DNA of 64,000 nt from Rhynchopus euleeides (GCA_963210315.1 OY723265.1:682001-746000), one strand, 5' to 3'. Counted from the stretch's first letter, positions 31,325 to 42,974 are shown. Numbers and translations: made by a program. Notes: a model not told the origin generated them from the sequence alone.

Positions 31325-31747
31325 TACTGGGGGGGGGCAATTAATCGTAAGTAGTCGAATAATCGTAAGGGGGCGATTAATTGTACAACATTTTCTGGGC
31401 CATTTATACGTAAATTTGTTTTGAATAATCGTAGGGGTTACGATTATTCACTTTTGGCCAAATTTCTGACTTTTCCCCAGAGGATCAAGCAACAGGAACA
31501 GCAGGGATACCACTCAGGCTGTACAAAGTGGAGAATCGGTCGTCATAGACCAGTGATTGAGTCACCCCACATGTCGGAGCACACATGCCCCGAGTTTAAT
31601 GGGTGGAAGAGAGTATGGTTTGAGGCCCCCCCGCCCCCAGGTTCCCTGCCAGTGAGGTGAGCCTGGGGGGGGGCACCAAAATTCTGGGGTGGCCCATACG
31701 CAACCTCAGGAAGATGGACACAGTCCAGAAACTGTACCCCACAAGGA

Positions 31748-31807
31748 ACAGATGTCCACTACCGTGGCCTCCGGCGGCTGGGGGGCTCCGCCCCCCAGAC
31801 CCCCCTG
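31748..31807 (-). repeat. Q hairpin family copy
   Basis: Inverted full copy: CACTACCGTGGCCTCCGG, then CGGCTGGGGGGCTCCG, then CCCCCCAGACCCCCC. Confidence 0.85.
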
Positions 31808-32876
31808 TGGACTCTCTTTGCATTCTCTGTACCACCTCGAAGGGTGCACCCGAGCCAAGCACCCAAGCATGGGAACTAGGCTGGAAACTGATACAGTCAT
31901 TGAAATAGATCGGGACAGCCAGGGCTCCCAGTCACCGTCATACGAAGGGACTATGCGAACTGGAGACGGCGCAAGAGCAGGTGCAGCTGTGCTGTATTCT
32001 TGAGGGCTCCCGCTACGTCAAAAACCACGCCCTCATCCAAACGTAAGGACTGAGCCAAGGCGTCAATCCCTTCGGACCTCGTCAGCGCCCCAGGAACACA
32101 GGCCCCGTCATCGGTATTCGACGCGTGCCCCGCGCACGCCAGCCAACGACGCTCTGGTGCTGGGGATGGGGTCGAGGGGGTGGTGTGGCAGGCAGGGAAG
32201 TGCACGGGACCAGAAAAACCATTCGACGGTCGAGCGCGCACTGGGTGTGGAGGGTACCTAAAAAACGGGTAACCCACAGGGTCCGACATCGGGTGTCGGA
32301 CCCCACCGTGTGCCCATCTGGATGACTCAAGCGCCTCTCTCCGGGTCCCTCCCCTCCTGGTGGCCCACCGGGGTGCTATGGCCAGTTTCCACCGGTGCTG
32401 TTGCTGTGTGCACGGAACGCCGGTGAGACAGGCCGAGAATGCGACCCACACCCACCCCCACCCCACCAATTGACATTCTGAACAGCAAAACGGGTAAATT
32501 TTTGCCAAAAGTGAATAATCGTAACCCCTACGATTATTCACCACCGTTGAAAATTTGTAAATTTTGGGACACCCGATTTATACAGACCGCGTCGCTAAAT
32601 AATCGTAGGGGTTACAATTATTTGACCCCCCCCAGTAAAGGAGAGGGTGCAGTTCTGGACAATGCATGGTCTGAATCTGAGGGGCTGAAGAACCCGTAGG
32701 TCTGAGATGACTCAGTGCACAACGCCTGTAAGAAGCTTCACGGCTGATCTGGACATCCGGGTCCAACCCAGGGAATGGTGGGGAGGTGAAAAACCCAGAT
32801 TTTTTTCTGGCTGAAAATGACCATTTTGTTGACATATGAAGTTTCCGGAAAAGTTTTGTTGAAATATGAAATTTAT

Positions 32877-34261
32877 GGAGGATGTATAACGAACTGTAAA
32901 TTCTGTAAAATTTTGTAAAAAATGGGGGGATTTTTTTGGAAAAATGGCCAAAAAAAGAGTGTGGGGAGTTGGGTCCAGTTTAGCAAAGTCCGTGTATTTG
33001 GACGCGGCCCCTCAGATAAGGAAGCCGCGTCTCAGGTGCGATATGGGGTGTTGGAGAATTTCAGGGTTCGGCCCGAAATTCCCGTTCGAACCGCTATCCC
33101 AGGTCCGACTCAAAACTGTGCTGGGCTCTCGGAGACGGGAGCCCGAAAGCGGGAAGACCAAGCCAATTGTTTTTCCGTGCGAGGATCACTCCTCGACACT
33201 GTGTGGAAGCCCTGCAGGGCACATCCATGAGACGCATCACAACAGAAGGGACAGAAGAACATGAGGCCACGAGGAAGCTGGCCGTGTATCGCAAAGTTTT
33301 CGACAACGTAGCATGCCCGAGAGGAACGTTCTTCCCGTTCCCATTCAGGGTACGGTACACCTGAGGACAGCAAAAGACGGTCACCTTGCAGGCGGGGCAA
33401 CGCCTGCATGAACGCAGATAAAATTGCAGCATACGTTCCCTGCATCAGGAGCCGGTTGTCAAGCCTCCCGTGTTGCAGTTGTAGGGCTCCGAATAACACC
33501 CAGTTTCATCGGACCGTAACGAGGATCTTGGCATCGACGAGCCACAGACTGTGACACTTTACAGTCGGAATCGCGTCCGACACCTGGTAGGCATTGCCAT
33601 GCCGATGGAAGGCCCCCCCAGCCCATGGGGGGCCCGGGGTCTCAGACGGTGGGAGGCACTCCAGAGTGGCGTGTGGCCTCCGACCGGCGCGGACTGCGCT
33701 ACAACACCGCAACCGAGGGCACCTGCAACTACATTTGGATGCGGGACACGGCATCTTCTGAGATGCTCGGCGGGGAGAGGGGGTCTCTCTGTACCTCCTA
33801 GGGAAAGCGGACAGAACGAGGTAGGCACTCGGAGATGGAGCCGAGAGGGGCGGACGGGGGTTCTTTCAGGCAGCGCCGCAACAGCGAGAAGAACACGTGC
33901 AACCCCAGAACATGAGGCGCCGTGACGGAGCAACAGGAGAAAACCATAAAAACAGGGCGTCCGGACGACAGACAGGCACGGGACTGGAAACGCAAACAAA
34001 CAGACAGCCGAAAAGAAGTCGAAGTGAAACGGTTGTACAAAGGGCTCGGCTTTACCGACGTCCTTCGTACAGAGTGAAACGACGACGCCGCCGAAGAATT
34101 TTTTTCCGGAGGGTGTATGGTGACCATCCCGGAAATCCGAAAAAAACCTGATTTTTCCTGATTTTCGGATTTTTCTCGAAATTCGCCCTTGTGTCAACCA
34201 GTGGCAAATTTTTCGGAAAATCGGGAAAAAACAGGAAAATCCGGAAAATCATACACCCTCC
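32877..34261. mobile_element. Element X: 1385-bp insertion with TAT duplication
   Basis: Ends are GGAGGATGTATAA and TCATACACCCTCC (imperfect 13-bp inverted repeat). TAT is present at both flanks (32874-32876 and 34262-34264), and its removal restores the right arm of M. The last 160 bp (34102-34261) form a separate fold with GGAGGGTGTATG at its inner edge. Several overlapping frames occur at 33094-33499; none is recognised, although one encodes a CxxC pair. Confidence 0.7.
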
Positions 34262-34442
34262 TATGAAAAAGTTTTGTCGAAATATGAAATTTCTGCAAAA
34301 GTTGTGTCAAAATATGAAAAATTTGCAAAAGTTTTGTTGAAATATGAAATTTATGAAAAAGTCCTGTCGAAATATGAAATTTCTCAAAAAGTTGTGCCGA
34401 AATATGAAATTTCGGGAAAAGTACTGCCGAAATATGAAGTTT

Positions 34443-34999
34443 GCCCTTATTTTTTCACAAACCCTGTCCCATCCGACACACACGGCACACCGCACACACA
34501 CCCCACCCCGCCTCCCACATTAAGGGGGTGATTGGCTTTTACCACCCTCACAGAAATAGATGGCACTGTGGCGCGGTGTTGGCGGGAGGTAGGCGGGGAG
34601 GGGGGGTGCGAGGGCCACCTTCGGGGTGCTACGATCTCCAGCGAAGCAACGGTGCAGCCGCTTGTGAAACCCCCCCCCCCCCGTTCATTCCCAGAAGACC
34701 GCAGTCCCGCGATTTTTGGGCACTACGTCGCACCACAAGCTCCGCCATCTCGGTTGTCATATCACAACACCGCTTTTGGTTGTGATTTATGAGCGCCTTC
34801 TCTTTTTCTGCTACTGTTTCGTTATTTTCTGCCTGAACTGGATACAAATAATCAGCACGAAAAAAATAGAAGTGTGGGTCTAGGGCAGGGTAAAAGATAG
34901 GGTTCCGGGCTGCGCGCCGAAAACCGGGGGTAATCGGGGGTAAAATTTCGGTCATTTCCCCAAATGGAAGGGCTTTCCCTTCCCACAACACACCACCCC
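34443..34999. other. Intergenic region, no supported gene
   Basis: CA-rich then mixed sequence. A minus-strand frame at 34629-35006 contains 'CCDMTTEMAELVVRRSAQ', which reads like protein but has no recognised domain or complete structure. Confidence 0.3.
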
Positions 35000-35340
35000 A
35001 CGCCACTCAACTGGGATGGGCGGAGAGAAAGATAGGGTGGAGAGTCTGCGGGGGACTGACTTCGCCGCCGCTGCCAGGTCCGAGAGGAGCGCGCTCCTTC
35101 TTGTCGTCAACGCGAAGGAGCCAGTCGATGAGGAAGGCGTTCTTGAGAGCGTGGTGGTGTTGAAAGCACCGCAGGTTGCCCTTGCAGACTTGGTTCTGGA
35201 CATGCACAGGCCACAGGGGGGTCTGGGGGGCGGAGCCCCCCAGCCGCCGGAGGCCACGGTAGTGAACAGCTGATTCTGCTCCATAGTCGCACGCCGCATG
35301 TCGTCAACGTGCACCTTGTGCTCAACAGGTTCATCGGGCG
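35000..35340 (-). pseudogene. Gene fragment interrupted by a Q hairpin element
   Basis: Minus-strand frames on both sides of the Q copy (35213-35272) encode protein-like sequence: 'VEHKVHVDDMRRATMEQNQ' before it, and 'VHVQNQVCKGNLRCFQHHHA' followed by 'LKNAFLIDWLLRVDDKKE' after it. No start, stop or splice pattern gives a whole gene. Family unknown. Confidence 0.3.
35213..35272 (+). repeat. Q hairpin family copy
   Basis: Full copy, CCACAGGGGGGTCTGGGG to GTAGTGAACAGCTG, inserted in a coding-like fragment. Confidence 0.85.
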
Positions 35341-35790
35341 AACGCCTGGGGCAGGGCACTGTGCTCTTGGCCCCGGCCTCCTCTGGCCAAAAAGTACCCT
35401 GGAATAGTACCCGGACAGAATCTCAGAAAAATCCCGGTGAAAAAAAAAAGAGGCACCCCCGGTTTTTCGGGGCAAAATCTCGAAAACCGGGGCTAAGCCC
35501 CGTTTTTCATAACAGTATCTTAAACACTGGTCTAGGGAAGGGGGGGTGGTGGGGGTAGAGAAAGAGGAGAGCGGGTTGGGGGGGTGGGAGGAGGGGCCGG
35601 GGGTGGGGCTGGGTGGGAGGGTGCGCATGTGTGGAGGAGACGTATATACCATCGCACAGAGTGTCTCGCATGCTACACCCTCGTACCCCACACCCCGGAC
35701 CCTCCGCCCTCACCCGCCTGGACACAGGCCTCCTGTTCGACCTCAAAAAGCTCCAAAGCCACAGCCGCCGGTGGTCTATCAGCAGCCATT
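35341..35790. other. 3' flank of the WD40 gene
   Basis: G-rich noncoding DNA with CCCCGGTTTTTCGGGGC hairpin-like sequence near 35458-35505. Confidence 0.4.
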
Positions 35791-38700
35791 TCAGACGCCT
35801 TGCAGCCTGATGACATAGATATTCCCAACAGAATCGCCCAGGACCACCTGTGGTGGGGGGGTGGAAGGTCGGATTGGAGCGCGGCATGTGAATGGCATGT
35901 GAAAATCACAAATCCTGTCCACTTTGCATATTCACTGAAGAAAACACCCCCGTTCTCCTGCATACTTTGTCGTGGATTGAGCTAGCCAGGCAGTACACAG
36001 GGGCCCGTGTGTAGAAGGTCAGAATCTGTGGGTGGGGGCGGTGGTGGCAGAATGGCAGCGAGCACCCCTCCATTGGCTTTGCACATTTCCCACCCTCCCC
36101 TCTGAGCTGGCCACAGCAGTGCATACCTCCTCACCAGTGTGCCTGTCGAAGATGATGACGGTCCGCAAGTTGCACGACGCAATGATGTAGTTGCTGAAGT
36201 CACCCGGGCATGCAGAACAGAGTGTCCACGTGAAACGCTTCTTCGTGCTGCGAGCGATCGGGAGTGCCATCTGTGGTGTCGGGTGGTTGGGTGGGGTGGC
36301 GGGGGGTGGGGGTGTCGCACGGCTGGACTGCACCGCTCCCTCCTGGAGGGCGGAACCACTGCGGGCATACTTGAATGTTCTCGACGTGCATGCTCAGCTT
36401 GCATGCCCCTGTCTTGACATCCCACAGCTTGATCTCATTTTCGTCGTTCGACAAGATCTGCTTCCCATCCGAGAGGTAGCGGCACCCGAGCACAATCCCG
36501 CTGTGCCCCTTGAGAACACGCACAGACTGCCCGTTCGATGCAGACCAGATGCGCACAGTCCTGTCGGTGCAAAGGCAGATGGCGTGGTCGTGTGGCTGTG
36601 TGGCATGCGACCCCCAGCGAACAAGATGACAGAGATGCCCCACCGGCATTGCCTGGTTGAAGTTTGCCCGGGCTTTGGATGGCTTTGGCGGCCCAGTAGG
36701 GAAGCACTTCTCTCAGAGAAGGTGAAAGAAAGTGAGACGCCTTGCAAAACAGGAGCAGGCACAGCACGGAGCATACTTATCGGCAGATGCGGACACGACG
36801 TGTTTGTCGTCCGGTGCGAAGTCCAAGGAGATGATGATCGCAACGTGCTCTGTGAACGCTGCGCGTTCCTTCCCCTTTTTGGTGTCCCATACGCGGCACA
36901 CCTTGTCCTGGCAACCGGAGACGATGAGACGGCCAGACTTGGACCATGCACAGCAGATGACCACCTTGTCATGCTCAAACTGGAGCAGCACCTTCGCGGT
37001 GATGGCATCCCACAGGATGAGGTTCTGATCACGCGAGGTTGTGGCAACGTGTTTCTGGTCCTGCGAGAAAGCGACAGACGTGAGTGTGTCGTCGTGCCCG
37101 GAGAAGCTGACCATCTCCTTTCCGGTCTCGATGTCGCTGAGCACGACGATCACATCCTCGTGGCTGCACGACAGGATGTGCCGCTCGTCGGGTGCGATAG
37201 CCACACATTTGACACGCACGGCATGGCCCAGGAGGTGGGTGACACGGTAGTTCACGATGGTCAAGCCGCCCGGCTTCATGACCTTCTTCGGCAGGTCGAG
37301 GGCAAGCTTGTGCTTCTTTGCGAGGAACTGCGGTTCGTGCTTGCGGACCATCTCTTCGTCCACTCCTATCGCAAAGTCGCCGAATGCAAAGTCCATCGCA
37401 GATGCATTCGAGGCACCGCCCCCTCCGTAGGTCCCGTAGTCGTACCCGCCACCGCCTGTGGTGTCGACAGCAAAATCGCCAAAGTGGAAGACACCCTGAT
37501 CATCGACAATCTGCGTCGGCTCGACCTCATCGTTGATGCTGACCGACAAACGCTTCTTGCGCCCAACAACCTTCTTCTTCCGCTCCTTCACCTCCTCACC
37601 CGCCAAGTCCTCCATGAACACGTCATCTGCGGCATCGTCAGGGGCTGTCTTCTCAATCACACACTCGCCCCACACGAAGAAGTGGCCGCTCGACTTCCTC
37701 CGCTTCTTGCTGACCTCCGTTGGGCTGTCAGTTTTTATGGTATCCTTTGCCTCACCCTCCTTGTGCTCGCGGAGAAGGCGCTTTTCAGCGTCTGTCGCAT
37801 CGCCAGCGAGGAAGGCCTGCGATGCGGTGTGTTGTGTTTGCAAAGGGCTGGGGCATTGAAACAGAAGTAAAAGGAAGCACAGGGATGATCTCCCTTCACT
37901 CGTTACGCAGGTCGTGTCTGAGATCCAGCGAGCTACCAGAAAGACTTCGCTACCAAAATATCACATACCTCACGTGCTCTTTCGATGGAGATACCAGAGA
38001 ACGTGTCCCTGCCGTTGACGAAGATGTCATGAAGCCCCTGCAGCTTGCTCTGTGAGGAGGGGCGTGGGGTGGGGGTGTGTGGGGTGGGGTGGCGGTTGCA
38101 CCAGTGATCCCCCTCCCCTGCCTCCTGCTCATCTTGAATGCCTCTCCGCCGCACCTCCCACACAATACATACCAGAGCAGGGTAACACCCAGCAGACGAC
38201 ACGGCAAACAGATCAGTGATCGCCCCGCAACCGATTCCCAGGTTATACGTGGGGAAGGACGGGCTCTCCTCCTTCACAATCGTATAGAAGGACCGCAGCC
38301 CTCTGCGAGGTGTCGCCTTCCGCTCCTCCGCAACAGAGAAGAGCGACGAAAGGCCAGGAAGCAGATGGGACCGCTCGCGCGCACGGTATGCGCTGTACAG
38401 CGAGTGGTACTGCGTCTGCAGCAGGTCGTAAATCCCCTGGTCGGGCAGCTGGAAGATCTCCTCAACAGGCGGCAGGGAGTTGATGTCGCCCTCCTTGTCG
38501 GGGGCGTAGAACTGCATGACCTGCGACAGGAGCTGCACCAGGTTCACCGCGAGGCATTGCTGCTTCGCGATGGCGGTGCCGCGCTGGTTGATCTCGACCT
38601 TCAGCTTGCTGACCTCCCCATTCTCGACGTCGTCCTTCACCTTCCGCGGGTCGAACCCAAGCGTGTCGACACCAAGAGGGCGGAGGACCTGTGGAAGCGT

Positions 38701-38844
38701 GGTCTTGGGATGCGCGCTCCGATCGAAAGGATCTAACGAGGATAACCTGTCAGGTCTGGGGTCCTTCTGCATCCCACTCCCCTTCTTCCGCAGCGCCTGG
38801 CTGGGCGAGCCAACCACGGGCACCCCGCTGCTGTCGACGCCCAT
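35791..38844 (-). CDS. WD40-repeat protein, 747 aa, seven exons
   Basis: The proposed exons are 38844-38173, 38049-37969, 37816-36777, 36560-36371, 36270-36127, 36025-35966 and 35847-35791. All introns are GT-AG with donors GTATGT or GTATGC, 100-216 bp; all are phase 0 except the third (phase 2). The joins restore WD repeats, for example 'SASADK|TVRIWSASNG' and 'DRHTGEE|ILTFYTRAP'. Residues 1-440 are a novel N-terminal region with two 'FGDFA' repeats and basic patches. Residues ~443-747 form seven or eight WD blades, ending 'GNIYVIRLQGV'. It is probably a scaffold, of unknown complex. Uncertain points: the first ATG (38844) follows an open frame, so an upstream exon is possible. The second intron (37817-37968) contains the ~80-bp motif, and if that motif marks a gene start this locus could be two genes. 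Confidence 0.8.
37861..37935 (-). repeat. ~80-bp recurrent motif, inside intron 2 of the WD40 gene
   Basis: On the + strand it runs from GAAACAGAAGTAAAAGGAAG through CTCCCTTCACTCGTTACGCA to GTCGTGTCTGAGATCCAG. The 42890-42974 copy is ~80 percent identical over the same length. Confidence 0.7.
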
Positions 38845-41101
38845 CTTCCCGGGCGGCAAGGATGGAAGCGGCGCAATGATGCCAACCTAATTGGCCCTGA
38901 GGCCAGCCCAGGCCGTACGCCCTTTTAATGCAAGACCCAGGTGGGGCGGGCGCGGTGGCCACACCCACCCGCCGACCCACCCACCCCTTTCCCGGATCGG
39001 CTCGCCCCCAGACACCAGAAGGGTGGGGGGCAGGGGGGGGGCGGGTGAAACAGAGAGTGTGAGTGGGGGATCCGAGTGTAGAAGAGGGGATCAGGTGGGG
39101 GATGGGGAGGGGGAGGTATCTACGGAATCAAAGCACGTGTGTACGTGGGGAGGGGGTGTGTGGGTTTATCTGGTGAGATGTGGGGGAGGGGGGATTTCTG
39201 ATGCCGTTTTTTTGTGTGGTTGTCTTTCCAGGATTGTTTCGTTGAGTGTGATTTTCTGCTTTGTTGGCGTATATTTCAGAAATACCTTATATGTCACAGG
39301 GAAAAGAAGAAGTGTTGGTGTGTGTGTGTGTGCGCGCGCGCGCTTCCCGGCGGTTCCTACACGAGGACTGCCTGTCAAAACAGCATCAGAGGTTGATGGT
39401 GTAGTAACGTTTGCCTGTCGGTTGTGGGGGGAGGGAATGCAAATGTGCACAAAACTAATGCAACCGGGTGAATCACAAGACTGTTGGCTTTTCTTCCAAC
39501 GCTGAACAGGGTGGAACCAACATCCCCCCCCCCCAACAAATCACGGCGACCCCGGCCCGCACATGGCATCCTGGTTCCACTTCACCACTGAACACCATGA
39601 CCACGGTCAGGCCGCGATCATCCCACGGGTCTGTTTTGCAGAAAGATCATCAGCAGGAGACATGCAGAGGGTGTGGTTCGCGAAACTGTCTCCCTCCCAT
39701 GAGGGGGTTTACGAGAGAGTGGGGTCGGGTGGGGGTGGGGGTGGGGGCGGCACAGCCGTGCTGTATCCCGACGAGAGTCTATACGTGGGCTGTATCTACC
39801 GTGTGCCATGCCAGCACACAAAAGCCGCACAATACCACATTGTATTTTCGTGAACCTGCCCTTGCTCACGCCCAACCACACCCTCCTCCGACACTCGCCC
39901 TTCCATGATGGCGCAGTGCCGGCGGGAGAACCTCCTCTATAGACACAGTGAGAGAGAGAAAGAGAGAGAGTGCACGCTTGCCTCTCCACCTTTCTTCCTT
40001 TGCGGGTTTCGCCGACCAGGCCTGTGCCTAAATATGGCCAAAAATCGTCAAAAACGAGAGGTTACACCCAACTTTTTTCCCACTTTTTTCCTTCGGCGCT
40101 GGTCCCTTTTTTTAGCCCAGAACACGGTATTTCAGCGCGAAAACACGTTCTTTTGCTGCATTTGCACACAACCAATTCGCAGCTGGGCTGGGGGTCTCCT
40201 TTTTTTTGCGTTTTGTTTTACAGGATCTCGCCTGATATGGGAGCCTCCCGCGAGGGTGCTGGAACCGATATGCCACAGCCCCGTACGCGCAAGGACTTGG
40301 CTCCAAGACCAGGCACAAGCCACAGGGGGGTCTGGGGGGCGGAGCCCCCCAGCCGCCGGAGGCCACGGTAGCGAACGTCCGTTGGCCTGGCCCCATAGTC
40401 GCATACGCTCAAGTACAACACAACTGACAGATATCACATGTCGCATGGGGACGATTAATTGTCGCGCAAAGACACGCCGCAGGGGGGTCTGGGGGGCGGA
40501 GCCCCCCAGCCGCCGGAGGCCACGGTAGTGAACATCTGTTGGTTTGAGCTCGAGAGCAAGCCTCTGGTCGATGCCATCCCGTGGGAGGTCGCCCGTGGCC
40601 TCGTCTTCGTCGTCACTTCCGAGTTCTTGCACAGCCTCCGATTATTCACGGAGGCTGTACAATAACTTGGAAGTGCTCAAACAACCACCCGCGGCCACGG
40701 GCACCGTGGTCGCGAGCAGCTGCAGGACGGCACTCAGCACAGCACCCGCGTCAGCGGGGGTGCGGAGCGTGCCCAAAAAAGGTCAGGCATATCCCCCCAA
40801 AAAGAATCCTAAAAACCCCCAAAAAAACCCCCACCAAAAATATGGGAAGAAAAAAGTGGGAACTTTTTTTCCCTGAGGCCGACCCTTACATCTACATCCG
40901 ACTTAGGCACAGGCCTGTCGCCGACCCCAAAAAAAAAATCCCCCGTCGGCGCGTATGTGGCATAATATGTGACAATACATCATGGTTCCTTTCCCCCAAG
41001 AAAAGGGCGTTGTACAACACTATAGCATTTCTTCCCTTTTCTTATATATCCCCCACCCCACCCCACCCCACCCCACCCCCCTCCCTCCCCACCCCCTTCC
41101 A
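38845..41101. other. 2.2-kb noncoding region between the WD40 and coiled-coil genes
   Basis: Contains GT/GC simple repeats (39318-39343), GA repeats (39945-39970) and two Q hairpins (40322-40383 and 40480-40540). No supported coding exon. Confidence 0.45.
40322..40383 (+). repeat. Q hairpin family, two nearby copies (second 40480-40540)
   Basis: Both in + orientation. The first follows CCTCCCGCGAGGGTGCTGGA and CAAGGACTTGG, the same lead as the copy in MITE I (16846 on), so the family is longer than the hairpin itself. Confidence 0.85.
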
Positions 41102-42733
41102 TCATCTCCCAGGCCAGTTTTTATCCTGCGTGAACACCAGACTGTTGGGCCGGGTATGCCGCATCCCCTGCGGCTGTGGCGCCTCGCTGCGCGGCAGCAG
41201 CTGCTGCGCCACCCCCACCCGCGACGGGCTCAGCGCCCGATGCACCGCATTCCGCGACTCATCGGTGTGCCGCGACGGGGGGTGCCCCACCGCCGCAGCC
41301 CACGCCGTCCTCGGCGGCACCGGCACGCCCCCCGCCGCCTCTGCCCGCATCCGCTGCGCTGGGGTCAGCCCCCCCAGCACCGCCGGGCCCCCACCTGCCT
41401 CCGCCAACACGCCACCATGCCTCGCCCCGCCGGGAGGACCCCGGGGCGACCCAGCGGCGTTGTTGGGGTACCCTATCCGCGCCGTGTCCCCCACGAACAG
41501 CCCGATGCCCTTCCCCTCCTGCGACCCCTGCACCCTGCTGCGCACCAGCATCGGGGGGGCGGAGCCCCGCTCCTCCGCCACAACCAGCATGTTGCACCTC
41601 CCGCAGAACACGGTCCCCCTCCAGGGGAGATGGCTCCCGGGCTGCCGACGCTTCTCCCCCGCGGCCAACTCAACCCCGACTCCACCTTCCTCAGACCCCT
41701 CGGGGTTAGACGGGTCCACCCCGCCTGCATCGGGTGTGCCGGTCTGTTCACCCCCGCCTGCTGCAGCCTTCACCTCGGGGGGGACCTCGCCGGAGAAGTA
41801 GAAATTTGGCTGGTTTGGAGCATCCCCGATGGACTGCGCCGCAGCTGTCATAGAAGCTTCTGCATCGGCGAGCAGCCCAGACATCGCGTTGTTATGGAGG
41901 TTGAACAGGTGACCCAGCCTCTGGAGGTACTCCACAGTCGGGAGGACTTGCTCTCTGTCCTCCACCTCCTCCCTCAGCTGCGCGTTCGCCCTGCGGAGCC
42001 TCCGGTTGTCCAGCTCGATCTCCTGCAGGCGGTATGCCATTTTTGTGTCAACTGCCTCCCCCATAAAAAGCTCCCTCTGCATTGCCCGCGACCTCTCCCG
42101 TTCCTTCTGCAGCTCAACCTCGGTGACATCGCGCGCCTCCGCGCCTCGTCGGCTCCAATACTTTCGTTTATCGGGGTGGGGCTCCGCGTCTGCCAGGAGC
42201 GTCTCCAACTCATGAACCCTCCCCTCAAGCGCATCCTCTCTGCGTTGAGCCGCGAGGAGAGCTTCAGATGCACCACCGGGGTCACCATCTGCGCCATAAG
42301 ATTCGGCGAGGCGTTGCTCCAGCTTCCGGATCCCCTCCCAGACCTTTTCATATGCGGCACCCGCTTCTCTCGCCTCCACAAGCTCTGCCTTAAGCCCGTC
42401 AAGCTCCGTTCGGTATTCTCTCGCCTCTCCCCTCCGCCACGTCTCCGGCGGAGGCGGCACATCCTCGTAAGGGAACATGCCCTTCCCCCCCGTCGTGTCC
42501 TTCACCTTCCGCAGGTCGGGGTGCTCCGCCTCCACCACCTCCCCCTCGAACCCGTCGGGCTGTGGGGGGTTGGAGGAAGCAGGGGGTGGCGGTGGGGCGG
42601 CATCTCCTGCACCACTCGGGGCTTCGCCCTGCAAGTTGGCGAAGGGGTTGCCCCCACCGGCGCTGCTGGTGGGTGTCCGGGGCCCAGGCGGGGGCCCTTT
42701 GGTGGAAGGGGTGCCCGGCTTTTTCGGAGGCAT
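41102..42733 (-). CDS. Coiled-coil protein with proline-rich N-terminus, 543 aa, function unknown
   Basis: The ATG at 42733 (MPPKKPGTPS) is chosen because the frame upstream opens only at a GTG and is Pro/Ser low-complexity. Residues 1-75 are Pro/Gly/Ser-rich. Residues ~105-290 are charged heptad-like helices (for example 'LEGRVHELETLLADAE' and 'EIELDNRRLRRANAQLREE') predicted to coil. The C-terminal half is Gly/Ala/Pro-rich, with 'TVFCGRCNMLV' as the only CxxC. The gene has no intron. A copy of the ~80-bp motif stands ~160 bp upstream. The pattern fits a cytoskeletal or centrosomal scaffold, but nothing in the sequence proves that. Confidence 0.7.
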   Translation of the reverse strand: MPPKKPGTPSTKGPPPGPRTPTSSAGGGNPFANLQGEAPSGAGDAAPPPPPASSNPPQPDGFEGEVVEAEHPDLRKVKDTTGGKGMFPYEDVPPPPETWRRGEAREYRTELDGLKAELVEAREAGAAYEKVWEGIRKLEQRLAESYGADGDPGGASEALLAAQRREDALEGRVHELETLLADAEPHPDKRKYWSRRGAEARDVTEVELQKERERSRAMQRELFMGEAVDTKMAYRLQEIELDNRRLRRANAQLREEVEDREQVLPTVEYLQRLGHLFNLHNNAMSGLLADAEASMTAAAQSIGDAPNQPNFYFSGEVPPEVKAAAGGGEQTGTPDAGGVDPSNPEGSEEGGVGVELAAGEKRRQPGSHLPWRGTVFCGRCNMLVVAEERGSAPPMLVRSRVQGSQEGKGIGLFVGDTARIGYPNNAAGSPRGPPGGARHGGVLAEAGGGPAVLGGLTPAQRMRAEAAGGVPVPPRTAWAAAVGHPPSRHTDESRNAVHRALSPSRVGVAQQLLPRSEAPQPQGMRHTRPNSLVFTQDKNWPGR

Positions 42734-42889
42734 CTCGGGTGGGGGTGTAGAGGTGTGGGGGGGTGGAGGGGAGGGGGAGGGGGTGGGGGTGGTCAGAAAT
42801 ACCCCACAAACCAACTCCCCGGCTCCCCTGTCCCCCCCCTGAGGCAGATCACCCTGGGAGGAGGCGGTGGGGTGGTGGAAAGGGATGGG

Positions 42890-42974
42890 GAAGTGAAATA
42901 GAAGCAGAAGGAAGGGAGCACAAGAATGATCACCCTTCACTCTTTATGCAGGTTGTGTCTGAGATCCAGTGAGA
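42890..42974 (-). repeat. ~80-bp recurrent motif upstream of the coiled-coil gene
   Basis: On the + strand: GTGAAATAGAAGCAGAAGGA, then ATCACCCTTCACTCTTTATG, then CAGGTTGTGTCTGAGATCCA. Best preserved with the copy at 37861-37935. Confidence 0.7.

Larger units (their letters stand above)
30488..34442. mobile_element. Element M: ~4-kb inverted-repeat element with insertions in both arms
   Basis: The left arm starts AAACTTCATATTTCGG at 30488 and the right arm ends with its inverse at 34442. The arms (~420 bp or more) are built of a ~30-bp minisatellite (unit like AAATTTCATATTTCGACAAA) plus a unique ~175-bp block (30728-30904 and 32640-32815). Element N sits in the left arm and element X in the right; taking both out makes the arms collinear. 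Inside, a second inverted pair (AATAATCGTAGGGGTTACGA, 31417-31465 and 32505-32545) is present. No intact gene was found in the core. Confidence 0.75.

Noticed and set aside
36561-36776. Joining WD40 exons at TGCTTC near 36710 so that 'CHLVRW' sequence is coding
   Set aside because: It would require a GT-AA or TA-AG intron. The GTATGC...GACAG intron (36776 to 36561) is canonical and restores a perfect WD blade.
36191-37870. 559-codon frame on the + strand
   Set aside because: Antisense shadow crossing exons and introns of the WD40 gene; no domain.
37861-37935. C/D-box snoRNA reading of the ~80-bp motif (ATGATC and TCTGAGA on the + strand)
   Set aside because: Box C is imperfect, the box spacing is too short and the strand is opposite to the host intron.
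40982-42901. 639-codon frame on the + strand
   Set aside because: It is antisense to the coiled-coil gene; the minus-strand product has heptad-like helices while the + product is low-complexity Pro/His/Arg.
41102-42940. Longer coiled-coil protein starting at 42940
   Set aside because: The upstream start is GTG and the extra residues come from low-complexity noncoding DNA that includes the ~80-bp motif.
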